NCBI GenBank assembly: GCA_024743215.1
Contig: JANSWZ010000005.1
Span: forward strand, 1-64,000
DNA length: 64,000 bases
Reading direction: 5' to 3'
DNA from: Alphaproteobacteria bacterium
Lineage (GTDB): Bacteria; Pseudomonadota; Alphaproteobacteria; Rhizobiales; GCA-2746425
Of this stretch, positions 8,129 to 17,432 are shown in pieces (within the stretch, counting starts at the first letter, position 1; every line of letters begins with the position of its first letter). The notes under the pieces are model-generated. The model searched no databases. It had not been told where the DNA came from and was given only the letters and a program-made list of their open reading frames with translations. The position numbers and the translations under genes were made by a program.

Positions 8129-8641
8129 CTACGCGGCCACGAAATTCGAGAGTCTGATTTCCATTGCGGCTTTGGATACCTCGAAACGGTTGGCAAGCGC
8201 CTCAATAGAGGCCTCAGTGATACGTCCGCCAAAGCCCTCCTGCAACTCACGTTCTACCAGTTCCATAGGCATCACGATGTCTGCCGCGAGACGGTTCGCC
8301 TCGAATTCGATCCGCTCAGGTTCGCCGGAACGATAAAGCACTGTGTCGGTGATACCATTCGGTGAGGCGTCGATCACATCCCGATGAAGTAGGAAGTGCG
8401 CCAATTCATGTCCGATGGTAAAGCGCTGACGCTCCCGCGCCTCATTGCGGTTAACCCGAATTACATATCCGCCATCTTCGCGGGATATCTGGCCGGAAAC
8501 GCCAGCCCCTAAGCTCGAAACCTTGATCTTTACCCCCAGTGCAGTTGCTAGTCGGCCAAGCTTAACAGGGTGCTCCACTAGAAAACGACCGAGGGTGTCC
8601 CGGTGCTCTAGCGGTACACGGTTCAATTCATTTGAAGCCAT
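8129..8641 (-). CDS. ImmA/IrrE-family metallopeptidase
   Basis: 170 aa. HELAH at residues 78-82 (in FTIGHELAHFLLH) is the zinc motif, and a downstream EFEANRLAADIVMP segment at about 112-125 supplies the third ligand, the typical ImmA/IrrE arrangement. These peptidases usually cut a repressor or antitoxin: ImmA cleaves ImmR in ICEBs1 and IrrE cleaves DdrO after DNA damage. The protein is short and carries no helix-turn-helix of its own, and no XRE repressor gene is next to it, so its target is unknown. It lies 11 bases after the 2-TM protein gene and 8 before the beta-protein gene, so the three are surely co-transcribed. Confidence 0.88.
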   Translation of the reverse strand: MASNELNRVPLEHRDTLGRFLVEHPVKLGRLATALGVKIKVSSLGAGVSGQISREDGGYVIRVNRNEARERQRFTIGHELAHFLLHRDVIDASPNGITDTVLYRSGEPERIEFEANRLAADIVMPMELVERELQEGFGGRITEASIEALANRFEVSKAAMEIRLSNFVAA

Positions 8642-8652
8642 TTCTAATCCTC

Positions 8653-9111
8653 CTACCGGTCTCCCGAATCTTCCGGGTCAAATTCTTCTTCAAGTTCAGC
8701 GACAGACTTCCGCTGTTGCTCTTTGATGTAAGCTCCTACTCGCTCGTCGAAAGCTTCCTTGCTAAGCGCTTCCTCTACTTGCTTGAGCGCCTCAATACGA
8801 CCAGCTTCGGCTTCTGCTTTGGCTTCGGAGGCAATTGTTTTCGCTTCTGAAACTGTCTCGTTTGCGCTTTCTTTCAGCTCGCGAACGGTGAACGCAGCGA
8901 CCACACCTATACCAATAGCTACGGCAGCAAGAACAACAGTGACGGCCGTCAACATTACGCCGATGAACGAAAGATAAGTTGGAAGCGTGAAGTTTGGCTC
9001 CTGTTCCACACCTGGAACGTTATCAGCAAAATCCATCACCCCTAGGTGGAACAGCAAGAAAACCGCTGCACCTCCACCAACAAGGCCGCCGATACCGAAT
9101 ACCCACTTCAC
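8653..9111 (-). CDS. Small membrane protein with two TM helices and a coiled coil
   Basis: 152 aa, first gene of the operon. Residues about 4-24 and 49-72 are membrane helices; residues about 75-125 are rich in A, E and K with heptad-like spacing, predicting a cytoplasmic coiled coil, and the C-terminus is acidic (EEEFDPEDSGD). No family is recognised. The start is GTG at 9111; there is no strong ribosome site, only GGCGGA upstream. It could be a membrane anchor or effector that the peptidase or the beta protein acts on. Expression is expected to be under the LexA-type box at 9157-9171. Confidence 0.65.
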   Translation of the reverse strand: MKWVFGIGGLVGGGAAVFLLFHLGVMDFADNVPGVEQEPNFTLPTYLSFIGVMLTAVTVVLAAVAIGIGVVAAFTVRELKESANETVSEAKTIASEAKAEAEAGRIEALKQVEEALSKEAFDERVGAYIKEQQRKSVAELEEEFDPEDSGDR

Positions 9112-9149
9112 GCGAATGTCCGCCCGTTTTCGACCGCGTTTGTTTCCTT

Positions 9150-9178
9150 CATGTATGTTCTTCTTATGTTCTCGTCAA
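9150..9178 (-). promoter_or_regulatory. Promoter of the 2-TM/ImmA/beta operon
   Basis: Read on the minus strand: TTGACG at 9178..9173 (-35), a 17-base spacer, TACATG at 9155..9150 (-10). The predicted transcript start is near 9143, giving a leader of about 30 bases before the GTG at 9111. The spacer contains the LexA-type box. The -10 is weak, the -35 close to consensus. Confidence 0.55.
9157..9171. promoter_or_regulatory. LexA (SOS) box, GTTC-N7-GTTC
   Basis: GTTC at 9157-9160 and 9168-9171 separated by seven bases is the exact alphaproteobacterial LexA consensus (GAAC-N7-GAAC read on the coding strand). It fills the spacer between the -35 and -10 hexamers, the place where a repressor blocks RNA polymerase best. 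The operon is therefore predicted to be repressed by LexA and induced by DNA damage. Confidence 0.65.
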
Positions 9179-9513
9179 GCCTATAAGTGCAGATTGGCAG
9201 ACAATAGGGTGATTTGCCTACCCCCAAACGGTAACACACAATTTAGTCGTAATCAGCGTCATCTGATTGCTGATCTGCTTTTATCAGAAAATTTCAAGCG
9301 CTTCAGTTGCGGCTAGCCTAACGGGAAGGTCCGCTTATCTCTACATCTAGGCAGTTCGTTGCCAGTGCAGCAAAAGTCCGGTTTCCGCCCTACTGAAACA
9401 TTGAACCCTTTTCAGCGCGCACTCGCTTTGCCGGACAACTGATTTTGATCTGAATCAAGGCTGGCCTTGCTGCCATCCTTGATAAATCACAACAGTGTTG
9501 TAGCATCGGTGAG
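9179..9513. other. Intergenic interval between SOS operon and DUF2182 gene
   Basis: No gene seen. It contains a degenerate repeat-like patch around 9328-9390 that resembles one at 1154-1214, and the FNR-type box at 9445-9458 close to the DUF2182 gene. Confidence 0.4.
9445..9458. promoter_or_regulatory. FNR/FixK-type box, TTGAT-N4-ATCAA
   Basis: A perfect palindrome TTGAT (9445-9449), four bases, ATCAA (9454-9458) matches the anaerobox recognised by FNR, FixK and DNR-type regulators. A -10-like GATAAA at 9481-9486 would start transcription near 9493, placing the box centre at about -41.5, the classical activating position. The target is the DUF2182 gene starting at 9514. Confidence 0.65.
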
Positions 9514-10335
9514 ATGCCTCATTTGGCGCAGGATGTGATGTTGAACGAATTGGCTTTTATCTCGAACCGACAGCAGGCAATCCGAAGTGCACAGGCCTTT
9601 TGGAGTTTTCTTGGCTGGCTGGTTGATTGCCGAGCAAAGCAGATAACTGTGTTGATCTGTCTGGCCTGCTGGATCGCCCTGTTCAAAATCTCACCACAAA
9701 CATCTTTGGGATCGCTTTGCATTGGCAATGCGGTTTCCTATTCCACAAGCCTCTTTCAGAACCTCAGCCTGCCCTATATTCACGCCGGCCTGATGGCTAT
9801 TGCCATGATGGTGCCATTTGCGCTTTCGCATTATCGTCACATACAGGAGAGTGTAAATCCTGCTGTCAAAGGCTCTGCAATCTTCACCTTTGCTGCCACA
9901 TATGGCGCGATCTGGATTGTGGTGAGTTGCGGCATGGAAATCGTTAATCAGGTGGCGCTGGCATCAGTGCCGCGCATTCCACTGTTGCTGCTGAGCGTGG
10001 TGTTTGCAGCCGCCTGGCAATTGACCGCCACCAAGCAAGCAGCCCTGGAACAATGCCACGTCAAATCACCGCTGGCAGCCGGCGGTTTGAACGCTTTGCG
10101 CACATCGTCCGCCTATGGCGCGCGCCATGCCAGCAATTGCATAAAAGCCTGCCTTCCCATGATGGCCATTTCCACGGTTTCGGGCCATGCTTTCGGGCTG
10201 ATGATCCTGCTGGCGTTTCTGATGGGCGTCGAACGTTTTTCAGAACGGTCCAAAATTGTGACCATTACCTGCGCCCTTCTGCTCCTGTTTGCCGGCTTGT
10301 TGGCAGCTGAACTGGTTGGGGATCTTTTGCAGTAA
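9514..10335 (+). CDS. DUF2182 integral membrane protein
   Basis: 273 aa with about six or seven membrane helices. The pattern ALMAIAMMVPFAL, then LEQCHVKSPL, then a Gly/Cys-containing segment before LPMMAISTVSG follows the DUF2182 family (predicted metal-binding integral membrane proteins, COG5486), though the second cysteine motif is less crowded than usual. Function is unknown in the family. The frame begins at ATG 9514; ATG 9538 with AGGA just upstream is an alternative. An FNR-type box sits at the activating distance upstream, so induction at low oxygen is predicted. The next gene starts about 140 bases downstream. Confidence 0.75.
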   Translation: MPHLAQDVMLNELAFISNRQQAIRSAQAFWSFLGWLVDCRAKQITVLICLACWIALFKISPQTSLGSLCIGNAVSYSTSLFQNLSLPYIHAGLMAIAMMVPFALSHYRHIQESVNPAVKGSAIFTFAATYGAIWIVVSCGMEIVNQVALASVPRIPLLLLSVVFAAAWQLTATKQAALEQCHVKSPLAAGGLNALRTSSAYGARHASNCIKACLPMMAISTVSGHAFGLMILLAFLMGVERFSERSKIVTITCALLLLFAGLLAAELVGDLLQ

Positions 10336-10473
10336 CCCGCAGCAAGAGAGTTTCTCTCCCTGACAGTGGCGTTTATCAGGTTGATTGAACGCCGTGAGCA
10401 AGAAACGGGTCGACCCTTCAAACCAGCCACGTCTTATATCGCCCCTGATGAAAAAACTCATTGGGGATTTAAA

Positions 10474-10938
10474 ATGTCATTCCAGATTCATGCTCTTGCC
10501 GGTCACGATTTTGAAGCTCTGTTTGAGCTTTCTGACGCAGAGTTGAAACACTTGGGTGCTCTTCGGGTAACAGCGGACAGCAAGCCGGGCTTTCCCTGCC
10601 GCGTCAGTCTTCAGGATGCGGACATTGGTGATGAACTCATTCTCACCAACTTTGAGCACCTACCGGAAAAATCTCCGTATCAGGCATCCCACGCGATTTA
10701 TGTGCGCAAGGGCGCCCATCAGGCCACACCTGACCGAAACGAAGTACCGCACATGCTGTCACATCGCATTCTTTCGGTCAGGGCTTTTGGCGATGACCAT
10801 CTCATGAAAGAGGCCGATCTGGTCGAGGGCCGGAAGTTGGCAGCAAAACTCGATGCCCTGTTTGCCAATCCGGCCATTGACTATGTTCACATTCACAATG
10901 CCAAGCAGGGCTGCTTTGCAGCCAGGGCGACGCGGTAG
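10474..10938 (+). CDS. DUF1203 domain protein
   Basis: 154 aa. The signature runs through the whole length: LFELSDAELKHLGALRVTAD, GFPCRVSLQDADIGDELIL, the SPYQASHAIYVRKGA segment and the ending YVHIHNAKQGCFAARATR. These are the conserved blocks of DUF1203, a widespread soluble family without known activity. The start was placed at ATG 10474, seven bases after GGGGA; the longer open frame from 10366 adds only unconserved residues. It may be transcribed with the kinase-like gene downstream. Confidence 0.85.
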   Translation: MSFQIHALAGHDFEALFELSDAELKHLGALRVTADSKPGFPCRVSLQDADIGDELILTNFEHLPEKSPYQASHAIYVRKGAHQATPDRNEVPHMLSHRILSVRAFGDDHLMKEADLVEGRKLAAKLDALFANPAIDYVHIHNAKQGCFAARATR

Positions 10939-11032
10939 GGTTTTCGACCACGGGTCTGATCCCACAATTCAGCCACGCTTCATTGCCTGCAGCGTCTTGT
11001 GGATTAATGCCAATCCGCTATCCTTCCGCCTT

Positions 11033-11656
11033 ATGATTGATCAGATTTCGGAAAAGATCGCGCAACACTCAAAACTGAGCGTCGGGCGCATTCTGGTTGT
11101 CGGCGTTTCGGGCATAGACGGCTCTGGCAAGTCAACATTCGCGAAGTCCCTCACACAATCCTTGATCCATCTGGGCCTGGCCGCAGAGTATCTCGACCTT
11201 GATGACTTTCTAAATCCAACGACAATACGTCATAAGAACAGCAATCAGATTGATGGGTATTTTGAGGACAATTTTGACTTTGCAAGCCTGGAAGAACGCA
11301 TTCTCGATCCAGCCCGCCAGTCAACACAAATAGAATGCAAGCTCCCTGTTCTGGAACTTGAAAGCGATCAGATTGTAGAGCGGCCGTTTCAATTTGTCGG
11401 TCCGGGCGTGCTGATCATTGAGGGCGTGTTTCTGTTTCGAAAAGAACTGCGGGAAAAGTTCGATTTCAGAATTTGGCTTGAAGTTGATTTTGAGACCGCA
11501 ATGAATCGGGTTCTGGATAGGCCGCGAGACAAAAGGTACGGGAATATGGAGGCGATCCGCACGCGTTATGAAACCCGGTTTTTTCCAACCCAGCGTTTTC
11601 ATCTGGAGCGAGATCAACCTTCCCGTTTCGCAGACCTGATCATTGACGCAGCCTAA
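11033..11656 (+). CDS. P-loop nucleoside/uridine kinase-like protein
   Basis: 207 aa from ATG 11033. A Walker A loop GVSGIDGSGKSTFAKSL lies near residue 25, followed by LDLDDFLNP (substrate or Walker B-like acid), VLIIEGVFLFRKELR, and an arginine-rich lid (RVLDRPRDKRYG). This is the uridine kinase/phosphoribulokinase-like fold, ATP-dependent phosphorylation of a nucleoside or related sugar. The longer open frame starting at 10853 overlaps DUF1203 in another frame and is not supported. Exact substrate is undetermined. Confidence 0.75.
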   Translation: MIDQISEKIAQHSKLSVGRILVVGVSGIDGSGKSTFAKSLTQSLIHLGLAAEYLDLDDFLNPTTIRHKNSNQIDGYFEDNFDFASLEERILDPARQSTQIECKLPVLELESDQIVERPFQFVGPGVLIIEGVFLFRKELREKFDFRIWLEVDFETAMNRVLDRPRDKRYGNMEAIRTRYETRFFPTQRFHLERDQPSRFADLIIDAA

Positions 11657-11726
11657 GCCCGCATATCGCAAGTGCCGAACCATCTGCCAAAGTCGGCATA
11701 TCTGATGCACTGGCAGGCGGAAAACC

Positions 11727-12617
11727 TTACCAAACGCCCTTCAGTGACTGCTCAAGATGGTCGACAAAGGCGCGCACCTTGGCCGGAACAAAACGGGCGG
11801 AGGGATAGATGGCGTGGACTTCCAGCGGTGCATATTCAAAGTCCTTCATTACGCGAAGCAAAGTTCCCTCTGTCAGTTCGGTTTGGATCAGCGGCAGTTG
11901 TGCGCCGCCAACACCAAGCCCTGCGGCAAGAGCCTTCGTCAGTACAAAAGCGTTGTTGGCTCTGAATATTGTTGTGACCGGCACCACAACAGGCCCGGAC
12001 GGGCCGATCAGCGGCATGAATTGACCATCGGGTGCGTCATTGAACTGGACCTGCCGGTGGCGCGAAAGGGCATCAGGTGTTTCCGGACTGCCATGGGCCG
12101 CGATGTAGTGGGGCGCCGCCACGATGATGCGACGCAGGGTACCCAGACGGCGCGCCACCAAACCCGACGAGACAAGATTGCCAAATCGGATCGCAACATC
12201 CACAGCCCTTGCTGTCAGGTCTACAAACGTATCATCCAGAATCAACTCAACATTCACACCGGGGTGACTTTGCTGAAACCCGATTGCAATGTCCGCGACA
12301 TAGGTTTGCCCAAAGCCAACAGGTGCGTGAATTCGCAAATTTCCCCTCAACTCCGATGACAGACCCGCCGCCGTCTCGCCAGCCTCGTGGACTGCTTCAA
12401 TGATCGTTTGGGCTTTGCGGTAATAGTCTGTGCCAGCCTCTGTCAGCGTCAGTTGCCGCGTCGTTCGATTGATCAGTCTCAGGTTCAAATGTCGCTCCAG
12501 CGCAGAAACCTGTTGGCTGACAGCAGGTTGAGACACACCAAGGTCCCGTCCTGCAGCGGACAGGCTGCCGGTTTCCACCACCCGCACAAAGACTGTCATG
12601 GCCCTGAACAGATCCAT
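11727..12617 (-). CDS. LysR-family transcriptional regulator
   Basis: 296 aa. N-terminal winged helix-turn-helix (FVRVVETGSLSAAGRDLGVSQPAVSQQVSALE) and a C-terminal effector-binding domain of the periplasmic-binding fold. It belongs to the CrgA/DmlR-like branch with the LRGNLRIHAPVGFG linker. The start was put at ATG 12617 because GGAGGTGAG lies just upstream; a TTG four codons earlier would put that site inside the gene. It is divergent from the PRISE-type SDR gene with about 110 bases between, and probably controls it. Confidence 0.88.
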   Translation of the reverse strand: MDLFRAMTVFVRVVETGSLSAAGRDLGVSQPAVSQQVSALERHLNLRLINRTTRQLTLTEAGTDYYRKAQTIIEAVHEAGETAAGLSSELRGNLRIHAPVGFGQTYVADIAIGFQQSHPGVNVELILDDTFVDLTARAVDVAIRFGNLVSSGLVARRLGTLRRIIVAAPHYIAAHGSPETPDALSRHRQVQFNDAPDGQFMPLIGPSGPVVVPVTTIFRANNAFVLTKALAAGLGVGGAQLPLIQTELTEGTLLRVMKDFEYAPLEVHAIYPSARFVPAKVRAFVDHLEQSLKGVW

Positions 12618-12727
12618 TCTCACCTCCAAGTTTTACTTATGAATGATATCAGTATGAGCCAACTTCTGCATGCATATTAAATAGGTGATCTTGCAGTTAT
12701 CGCTTCGGCAATAATTCAGGAAAAACT

Positions 12728-13786
12728 ATGAAAAACGCTCAAAAAACCGCTCTCGTGGTTGGCGCCAATGGTGTCATCGGTGGAAACCTTGTCACGCATC
12801 TGGCGACATTGGAGGATTGGAAAATCATTGGCCTGTCACGACGTGGCGGCATTTCGACGGACAGCACAAGCTACATTGCGGTCGATCTTCTTGACCCGAA
12901 GGACACGCAGGAAAAACTCGCGCCACTCACGGAGATCACGCATATTTTCTATGCCGCCTATCAGGATCGTCCAAGCTGGGCGGAATTGGTCGCGCCAAAT
13001 CTGGCAATGCTGACCAATGTTGTCGATGCCATTGAACCGGTCGCTTTGGGTCTGCAACACATCAGCCTCATGCAGGGCTACAAGGTTTATGGTGCGCATC
13101 TGGGACCGTTCAAAACACCAGCGCGCGAGAACGATCCCGATCATATGCCGCCTGAGTTCAACATCGATCAGCAGGCCTTCCTTGAACACAGGCAAACGGG
13201 GAAAGGCTGGTCCTGGTCGGCCTTGCGCCCATCGGTGGTCATTGGCTTTGGTCTTGGCAATCCAATGAATCTGGCCATTGCGATAGCGGTCTATGCCTCA
13301 ATGTCCAAAGCCCTGAACCTGCCGTTGCGATTTCCCGGCAAGCCCGGTGCGTATGACAGTCTAATCGAGATGACGGATGCTGGACTTCTTGCCCGTGCAA
13401 CTGTCTGGGCGGCAACGGATGAAGCTTGTGCCAATCAGGCCTTCAACATCACAAATGGCGATCTGTTTCGCTGGTCAGAGATGTGGCCAAAGATTGCAAA
13501 TTACTTCGATCTGGAAGTCGCGCCACCATTGCCCATGTCGCTTGCGACGATCAAGGATGACAAGGAAGCTTTGTGGAACAGGCTGGTGACGGAACATGGC
13601 CTGGCACCAAATTCATATCAGGCCGTTTCATCCTGGGGATTTGGTGACGCAGTGTTCAGCTGGAACTACGACTTCTTCGCTGACGGGTCCAAAGCACGGC
13701 GCTTTGGTTTTCATGAACATATTTCCACTGAGGCTATGTTCATGTCTGTGTTTGACGATTTTCGTGCCCGCAAAATCATCCCGTGA
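12728..13786 (+). CDS. SDR-family oxidoreductase, PRISE-like (progesterone 5-beta-reductase type)
   Basis: 352 aa. Rossmann start LVVGANGVIGGNLVTHL and VAVDLLDP-like acidic strand fit an NAD(P)H-binding extended SDR. The middle (HISLMQGYKVYGAHLGPF), WSWSALRPSVVIGFGLGNPMN, and NQAFNITNGDLFRWSEMWP are PRISE-family blocks (iridoid synthase and 5-beta-reductase relatives, which reduce activated enones). The catalytic lysine of the GYKVY block is present, but the usual FYYxQED tyrosine block reads EFNIDQQAF, so the catalytic tyrosine appears replaced. ATG 12728 has AGGA seven bases upstream. It is divergent from a LysR gene, its likely regulator. Confidence 0.85.
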   Translation: MKNAQKTALVVGANGVIGGNLVTHLATLEDWKIIGLSRRGGISTDSTSYIAVDLLDPKDTQEKLAPLTEITHIFYAAYQDRPSWAELVAPNLAMLTNVVDAIEPVALGLQHISLMQGYKVYGAHLGPFKTPARENDPDHMPPEFNIDQQAFLEHRQTGKGWSWSALRPSVVIGFGLGNPMNLAIAIAVYASMSKALNLPLRFPGKPGAYDSLIEMTDAGLLARATVWAATDEACANQAFNITNGDLFRWSEMWPKIANYFDLEVAPPLPMSLATIKDDKEALWNRLVTEHGLAPNSYQAVSSWGFGDAVFSWNYDFFADGSKARRFGFHEHISTEAMFMSVFDDFRARKIIP

Positions 13787-13833
13787 ATCAGCAGGCACTC
13801 CATCAGTCTTTCGATCCCGCCATAGATCCTTTG

Positions 13834-15450
13834 CTAATGCCGGAAGTGCCGGACACCCGTGAAGACCATGGCAAGGCCCGCACCATCGGCGGCCTCGATG
13901 ACTTCCTGATCACGCATGGAACCGCCGGGCTGGATGACCGCTGTCACGCCAGCCTCGGCTGCTGTCAGCAAACCGTCGGCGAAAGGGAAAAACGCGTCAG
14001 ATGCGACCACAGAGCCGTTGGTGAGCGCGTGTTTGACGCCCATGGCTTCAGCCGCGTCTTCCGATTTTCGGGCAGCAATACGGGTGGAATCCACACGGCT
14101 CATCTGGCCGGCCCCAATGCCCACCGTGGCCCTGTCCTTGGCATAGACAATGGCATTGGATTTGACGTGTTTGGCAATTGTGAAGGCAAAGCGCAGATCG
14201 GCAAGTTCTTCCGGGGTCGGCGCCCGTTTGGTGACGACTTTCAAAGTCAGATCAGCGGCGCAGACATTGTCGCGGCTTTGCACCAGCAGGCCACCGGCGA
14301 CTGATTTTATCACCTGGCCGACAGCGCGCGGGTTAGACAACCCGCCGGTGGACAGGACGCGGATGTTTGGCTTGCGTGCCAGAACCGCTTTTGCGGCTTC
14401 GTCAATCTGTGGTGCAATGATGACTTCTGTAAAGACCTTCAAAATCTGCTCGGCCATCTCCGCTGTCAGAGTCTGGTTCAGCGCCACAATACCGCCGAAA
14501 GCTGAAACCGGATCGCAGGCAAGGGCTTTGCCATAGGCTTCAATCAGCGTGTTGCCAGTGGCCACGCCACACGGATTGGCGTGTTTGATGATGGCGACAG
14601 CCGGTGTCTCGGCGGGGTCGAATTCACTGACGAGCTCAAAGGCTGCGTCGGTATCATTGATGTTGTTGTAGGACAGTTCCTTGCCCTGCAAGGTAACAGC
14701 GGTCGCAACGCCATTGCGGGTTTCATCGCTGAGATAGAATGCGGCCTTCTGATGTGGGTTTTCACCATAACGCAGAGACAGTTGCCGCGTACCACCGAAG
14801 GCGCGCTCTGTACCCAATTCATTGTCCAACTGTCCGGCGAACCATGTGCTGATGGCTGCATCGTAACGGGCGGTGCGGGCATAGGCCCGTGCGGCAAATG
14901 ATTTGCGCGCATCAAGGGACAAGCCGCCCTGTTCGGCAATGGCCTTGCCAACCAGATCATAGTCGGCGGCATCGGTGACAATGGAGACATAGCCATGATT
15001 CTTGGCTGCAGCCCGGATCATGGCAGGGCCACCGATATCGATGTTCTCAACGCAATTTGCATAATCCGCACCGGAGGCAACGGTTTTTTCAAACGGATAC
15101 AAATTGACGACCACCAGATCAATGGGCGATATCCCATGGTCTGTCATGGCTTGGCTGTGCTCGGGATCATCACGAAGACCAAGCAGGCCGCCGTGAATGG
15201 AGGGGTGAAGGGTTTTGACCCGCCCATCCATGATTTCCGGAAAATCTGTGACGGAAGAGACATCGCGTACCGGTATACCGGCATCGGAAATCGCTTTGAA
15301 TGTGCCACCGGTGGAGATCAGCTCCACCCCGTGATCATGAAGCGTCTTTGCAAAGGGAATGAGATCGCTTTTGTCAGAGACAGACAGCAGGGCGGTTTTG
15401 ACCGGAACGATATCCGGAAATGTGATCGCTTTGGCGATGGGCGCAGACAT
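13834..15450 (-). CDS. purH: Bifunctional AICAR formyltransferase/IMP cyclohydrolase PurH
   Basis: 538 aa, the normal length. It performs the last two steps of purine synthesis: 10-formyl-THF formylates AICAR to FAICAR, then ring closure yields IMP. Residues about 15-160 are the methylglyoxal-synthase-like cyclohydrolase domain ([38 protein letters not shown]). The rest is the AICAR transformylase domain ([60 protein letters not shown]). It lies downstream of the heparinase gene with about 40 bases between, a common alphaproteobacterial arrangement, and probably shares its transcript. Confidence 0.97.
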   Translation of the reverse strand: MSAPIAKAITFPDIVPVKTALLSVSDKSDLIPFAKTLHDHGVELISTGGTFKAISDAGIPVRDVSSVTDFPEIMDGRVKTLHPSIHGGLLGLRDDPEHSQAMTDHGISPIDLVVVNLYPFEKTVASGADYANCVENIDIGGPAMIRAAAKNHGYVSIVTDAADYDLVGKAIAEQGGLSLDARKSFAARAYARTARYDAAISTWFAGQLDNELGTERAFGGTRQLSLRYGENPHQKAAFYLSDETRNGVATAVTLQGKELSYNNINDTDAAFELVSEFDPAETPAVAIIKHANPCGVATGNTLIEAYGKALACDPVSAFGGIVALNQTLTAEMAEQILKVFTEVIIAPQIDEAAKAVLARKPNIRVLSTGGLSNPRAVGQVIKSVAGGLLVQSRDNVCAADLTLKVVTKRAPTPEELADLRFAFTIAKHVKSNAIVYAKDRATVGIGAGQMSRVDSTRIAARKSEDAAEAMGVKHALTNGSVVASDAFFPFADGLLTAAEAGVTAVIQPGGSMRDQEVIEAADGAGLAMVFTGVRHFRH

Positions 15451-15491
15451 GGGGAGACTCGCGATGAAAGTTTGTGGAAAGTCCGACCTGC

Positions 15492-17345
15492 TTACTTGAG
15501 CGGATCGTCTTTGCCAAGTTCTTCATCGCCATCATCGGCATATTGGGGTGCTGTGGCGTAGTCTTTTTCGTCGACGCGCATGGCAACTTCCCGATCGGCC
15601 TCGGATAATGGCCGGGAACGGGCGCTGCCGGACTGGACAAAGGACCAGGTGACAGAGTTCATTTTGCTGGCATTGCCGTAGATCACAATCTGTTCGCTGC
15701 GCCGATGGCCGAAGGTCTCGGACATGTAGATGCTTTCTTCCAGCGCAAGTTCCACACCGGGCGTGGCTTCAAATTCCCAGGCATCGCCATTGGGCAATGA
15801 CAGAAAGACGCTTTCGCCATTGGATGTGGTACTGGCCGAGACGCCCGGGTGAATGTGGAAGCGTATGGCGAATTCGTCAAAGCCCTCAATGGGTCGTCCA
15901 GACAATGTATCCACGCCAAACAGGCTTTTGCCGTCCTGTTCCAAAATCAGTGTGCGTTCATGGACCAGTCCAAACAGCGCACCATAACCATCATGGCTCA
16001 TGACCAGTTCATGGCCACGTTCGTTTTCGTAAATGCTGGACCGCACATCTTCAGGACCAGAGATCACAACCGGGCCAAGCCATTTTTCAGCGTTTGAATC
16101 AGTCAGGAACCGGGCAGAAGATGTATCATTTAGGCCCAAAGTGCTGTGAGCTGCCGTCGAACGGGTCATTTGACGCCACTCGGACAGATGCGCAGAGGGC
16201 GCACCGCAATTGGTAATGATCCGTTGCCGGTCGCTGGAAAACTCAAAGGACAGCGTGCCCGCGTGAGCGGTGTCGCTCAACCGCATGGGAGGTGCAGGTC
16301 CAGTGTCGGCAATAACAATCGTGCTTCCGGCTTCCATGCGGCTGTAACCGGTGTATTTGGCCTGAAGGACGGGCTTTCCGCGCGCATCATCATAGGCCAG
16401 CAGAGTTGCAATCAGATCAGACTTGGTGCCACCCATTCCGTTGAAATGGGCAAAAGCGCCATCGCCATGGCGGAAGAAGCGCAGCATGGGCATCATCCGG
16501 TCAATAGCCGTCATGATGGCTTTGGTTGGCTCCAGACCACGCGCTGTAAAGGCCTGCCGAAGCGGCAGGAGGTCTGTCAAAATATCAATGATGACAGCTG
16601 GCGAGCGGCTGATATGGCCGCCATCGGGCAGGATCTGTGCATTCAATTCTTCATCCAGACGCCGGGCGCTGGATCGGGAATAGCGTTTTTGACCGGACAT
16701 CGACAAGGTGGCAGCGGCCAGCGCAATGGATGCTTTCAACCGCCCGACGCCAGGAGGCAAATCACCCACAATGCGGCGCAGATAACGGACCTGCCGGTTC
16801 AGCGATTTCAAAAACGTGGTGTAGAATTCATGATCACTGCCCTGCAGCACCAGCGGTGACTGAGCGAGCCAGGCCAGAATGCGGGTTGAGGTCACTTCAT
16901 GATCCCAGGCAAGATCATCCCATCGGCCGTGAATTTCGATCCAGTCTTCCACAAGTTCCCGCGCAACTTGACGTGCTGCCGGATTGTCTGTTGCCTTGAG
17001 ATGGCGCAGCCAGGAAAATCCGTGGATCTCACGTCCCCAGGCCGGTGTTGGCGGAATAACTTCAAACGGAGAGTAATCCGGCGCTTCCACCACTTCGCCC
17101 GCAAACACGAATGTGCCGTTGATCAGCTCAGTCGCGATGGTGGGATCAGCAGTGCGCACATCGGGCGGTGCAATCAGCAGCCGTTCCGGCGCAGGACCAT
17201 TATAGCTCCAGCGATAGGCCGGGCTGGAATGGAAGCTGCGTTTGAGGGATTGGAACGCTGCACGAGCCACAACGCTGGACAGGCGAAACTTCCCGGCAAA
17301 AGCACCAGGTAATTTGACTTCCACCATTCTACGCGCGTCTGACAA
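15492..17345 (-). CDS. Heparinase II/III family protein
   Basis: 617 aa. An N-terminal helical (alpha/alpha toroid) half contains the [12 protein letters not shown] start region, the [12 protein letters not shown] block and [11 protein letters not shown]; a C-terminal beta-rich half carries [32 protein letters not shown] and [10 protein letters not shown], the heparinase II/III-like fold. Such proteins cleave acidic polysaccharides by beta-elimination. In Rhizobiales this copy is normally chromosomal beside rsmB and purH; no signal peptide is visible, so its role there is obscure. The 87-base gap from rsmB suggests a single rsmB-heparinase-purH transcript. Confidence 0.9.
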   Translation of the reverse strand: MSDARRMVEVKLPGAFAGKFRLSSVVARAAFQSLKRSFHSSPAYRWSYNGPAPERLLIAPPDVRTADPTIATELINGTFVFAGEVVEAPDYSPFEVIPPTPAWGREIHGFSWLRHLKATDNPAARQVARELVEDWIEIHGRWDDLAWDHEVTSTRILAWLAQSPLVLQGSDHEFYTTFLKSLNRQVRYLRRIVGDLPPGVGRLKASIALAAATLSMSGQKRYSRSSARRLDEELNAQILPDGGHISRSPAVIIDILTDLLPLRQAFTARGLEPTKAIMTAIDRMMPMLRFFRHGDGAFAHFNGMGGTKSDLIATLLAYDDARGKPVLQAKYTGYSRMEAGSTIVIADTGPAPPMRLSDTAHAGTLSFEFSSDRQRIITNCGAPSAHLSEWRQMTRSTAAHSTLGLNDTSSARFLTDSNAEKWLGPVVISGPEDVRSSIYENERGHELVMSHDGYGALFGLVHERTLILEQDGKSLFGVDTLSGRPIEGFDEFAIRFHIHPGVSASTTSNGESVFLSLPNGDAWEFEATPGVELALEESIYMSETFGHRRSEQIVIYGNASKMNSVTWSFVQSGSARSRPLSEADREVAMRVDEKDYATAPQYADDGDEELGKDDPLK

Positions 17346-17432
17346 CGGCGAAATCCCTTCACTCTAAAACGGAGCGCCTTTAAAATTGCGTGCGCAACTT
17401 CGTTCAACTAACCACAGATACCGCAGTTACCA

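Noticed and set aside
16146-16859. Open frame of 237 codons antisense to the heparinase gene
   Set aside because: A shadow frame inside a well-supported conserved gene; no motif seen.
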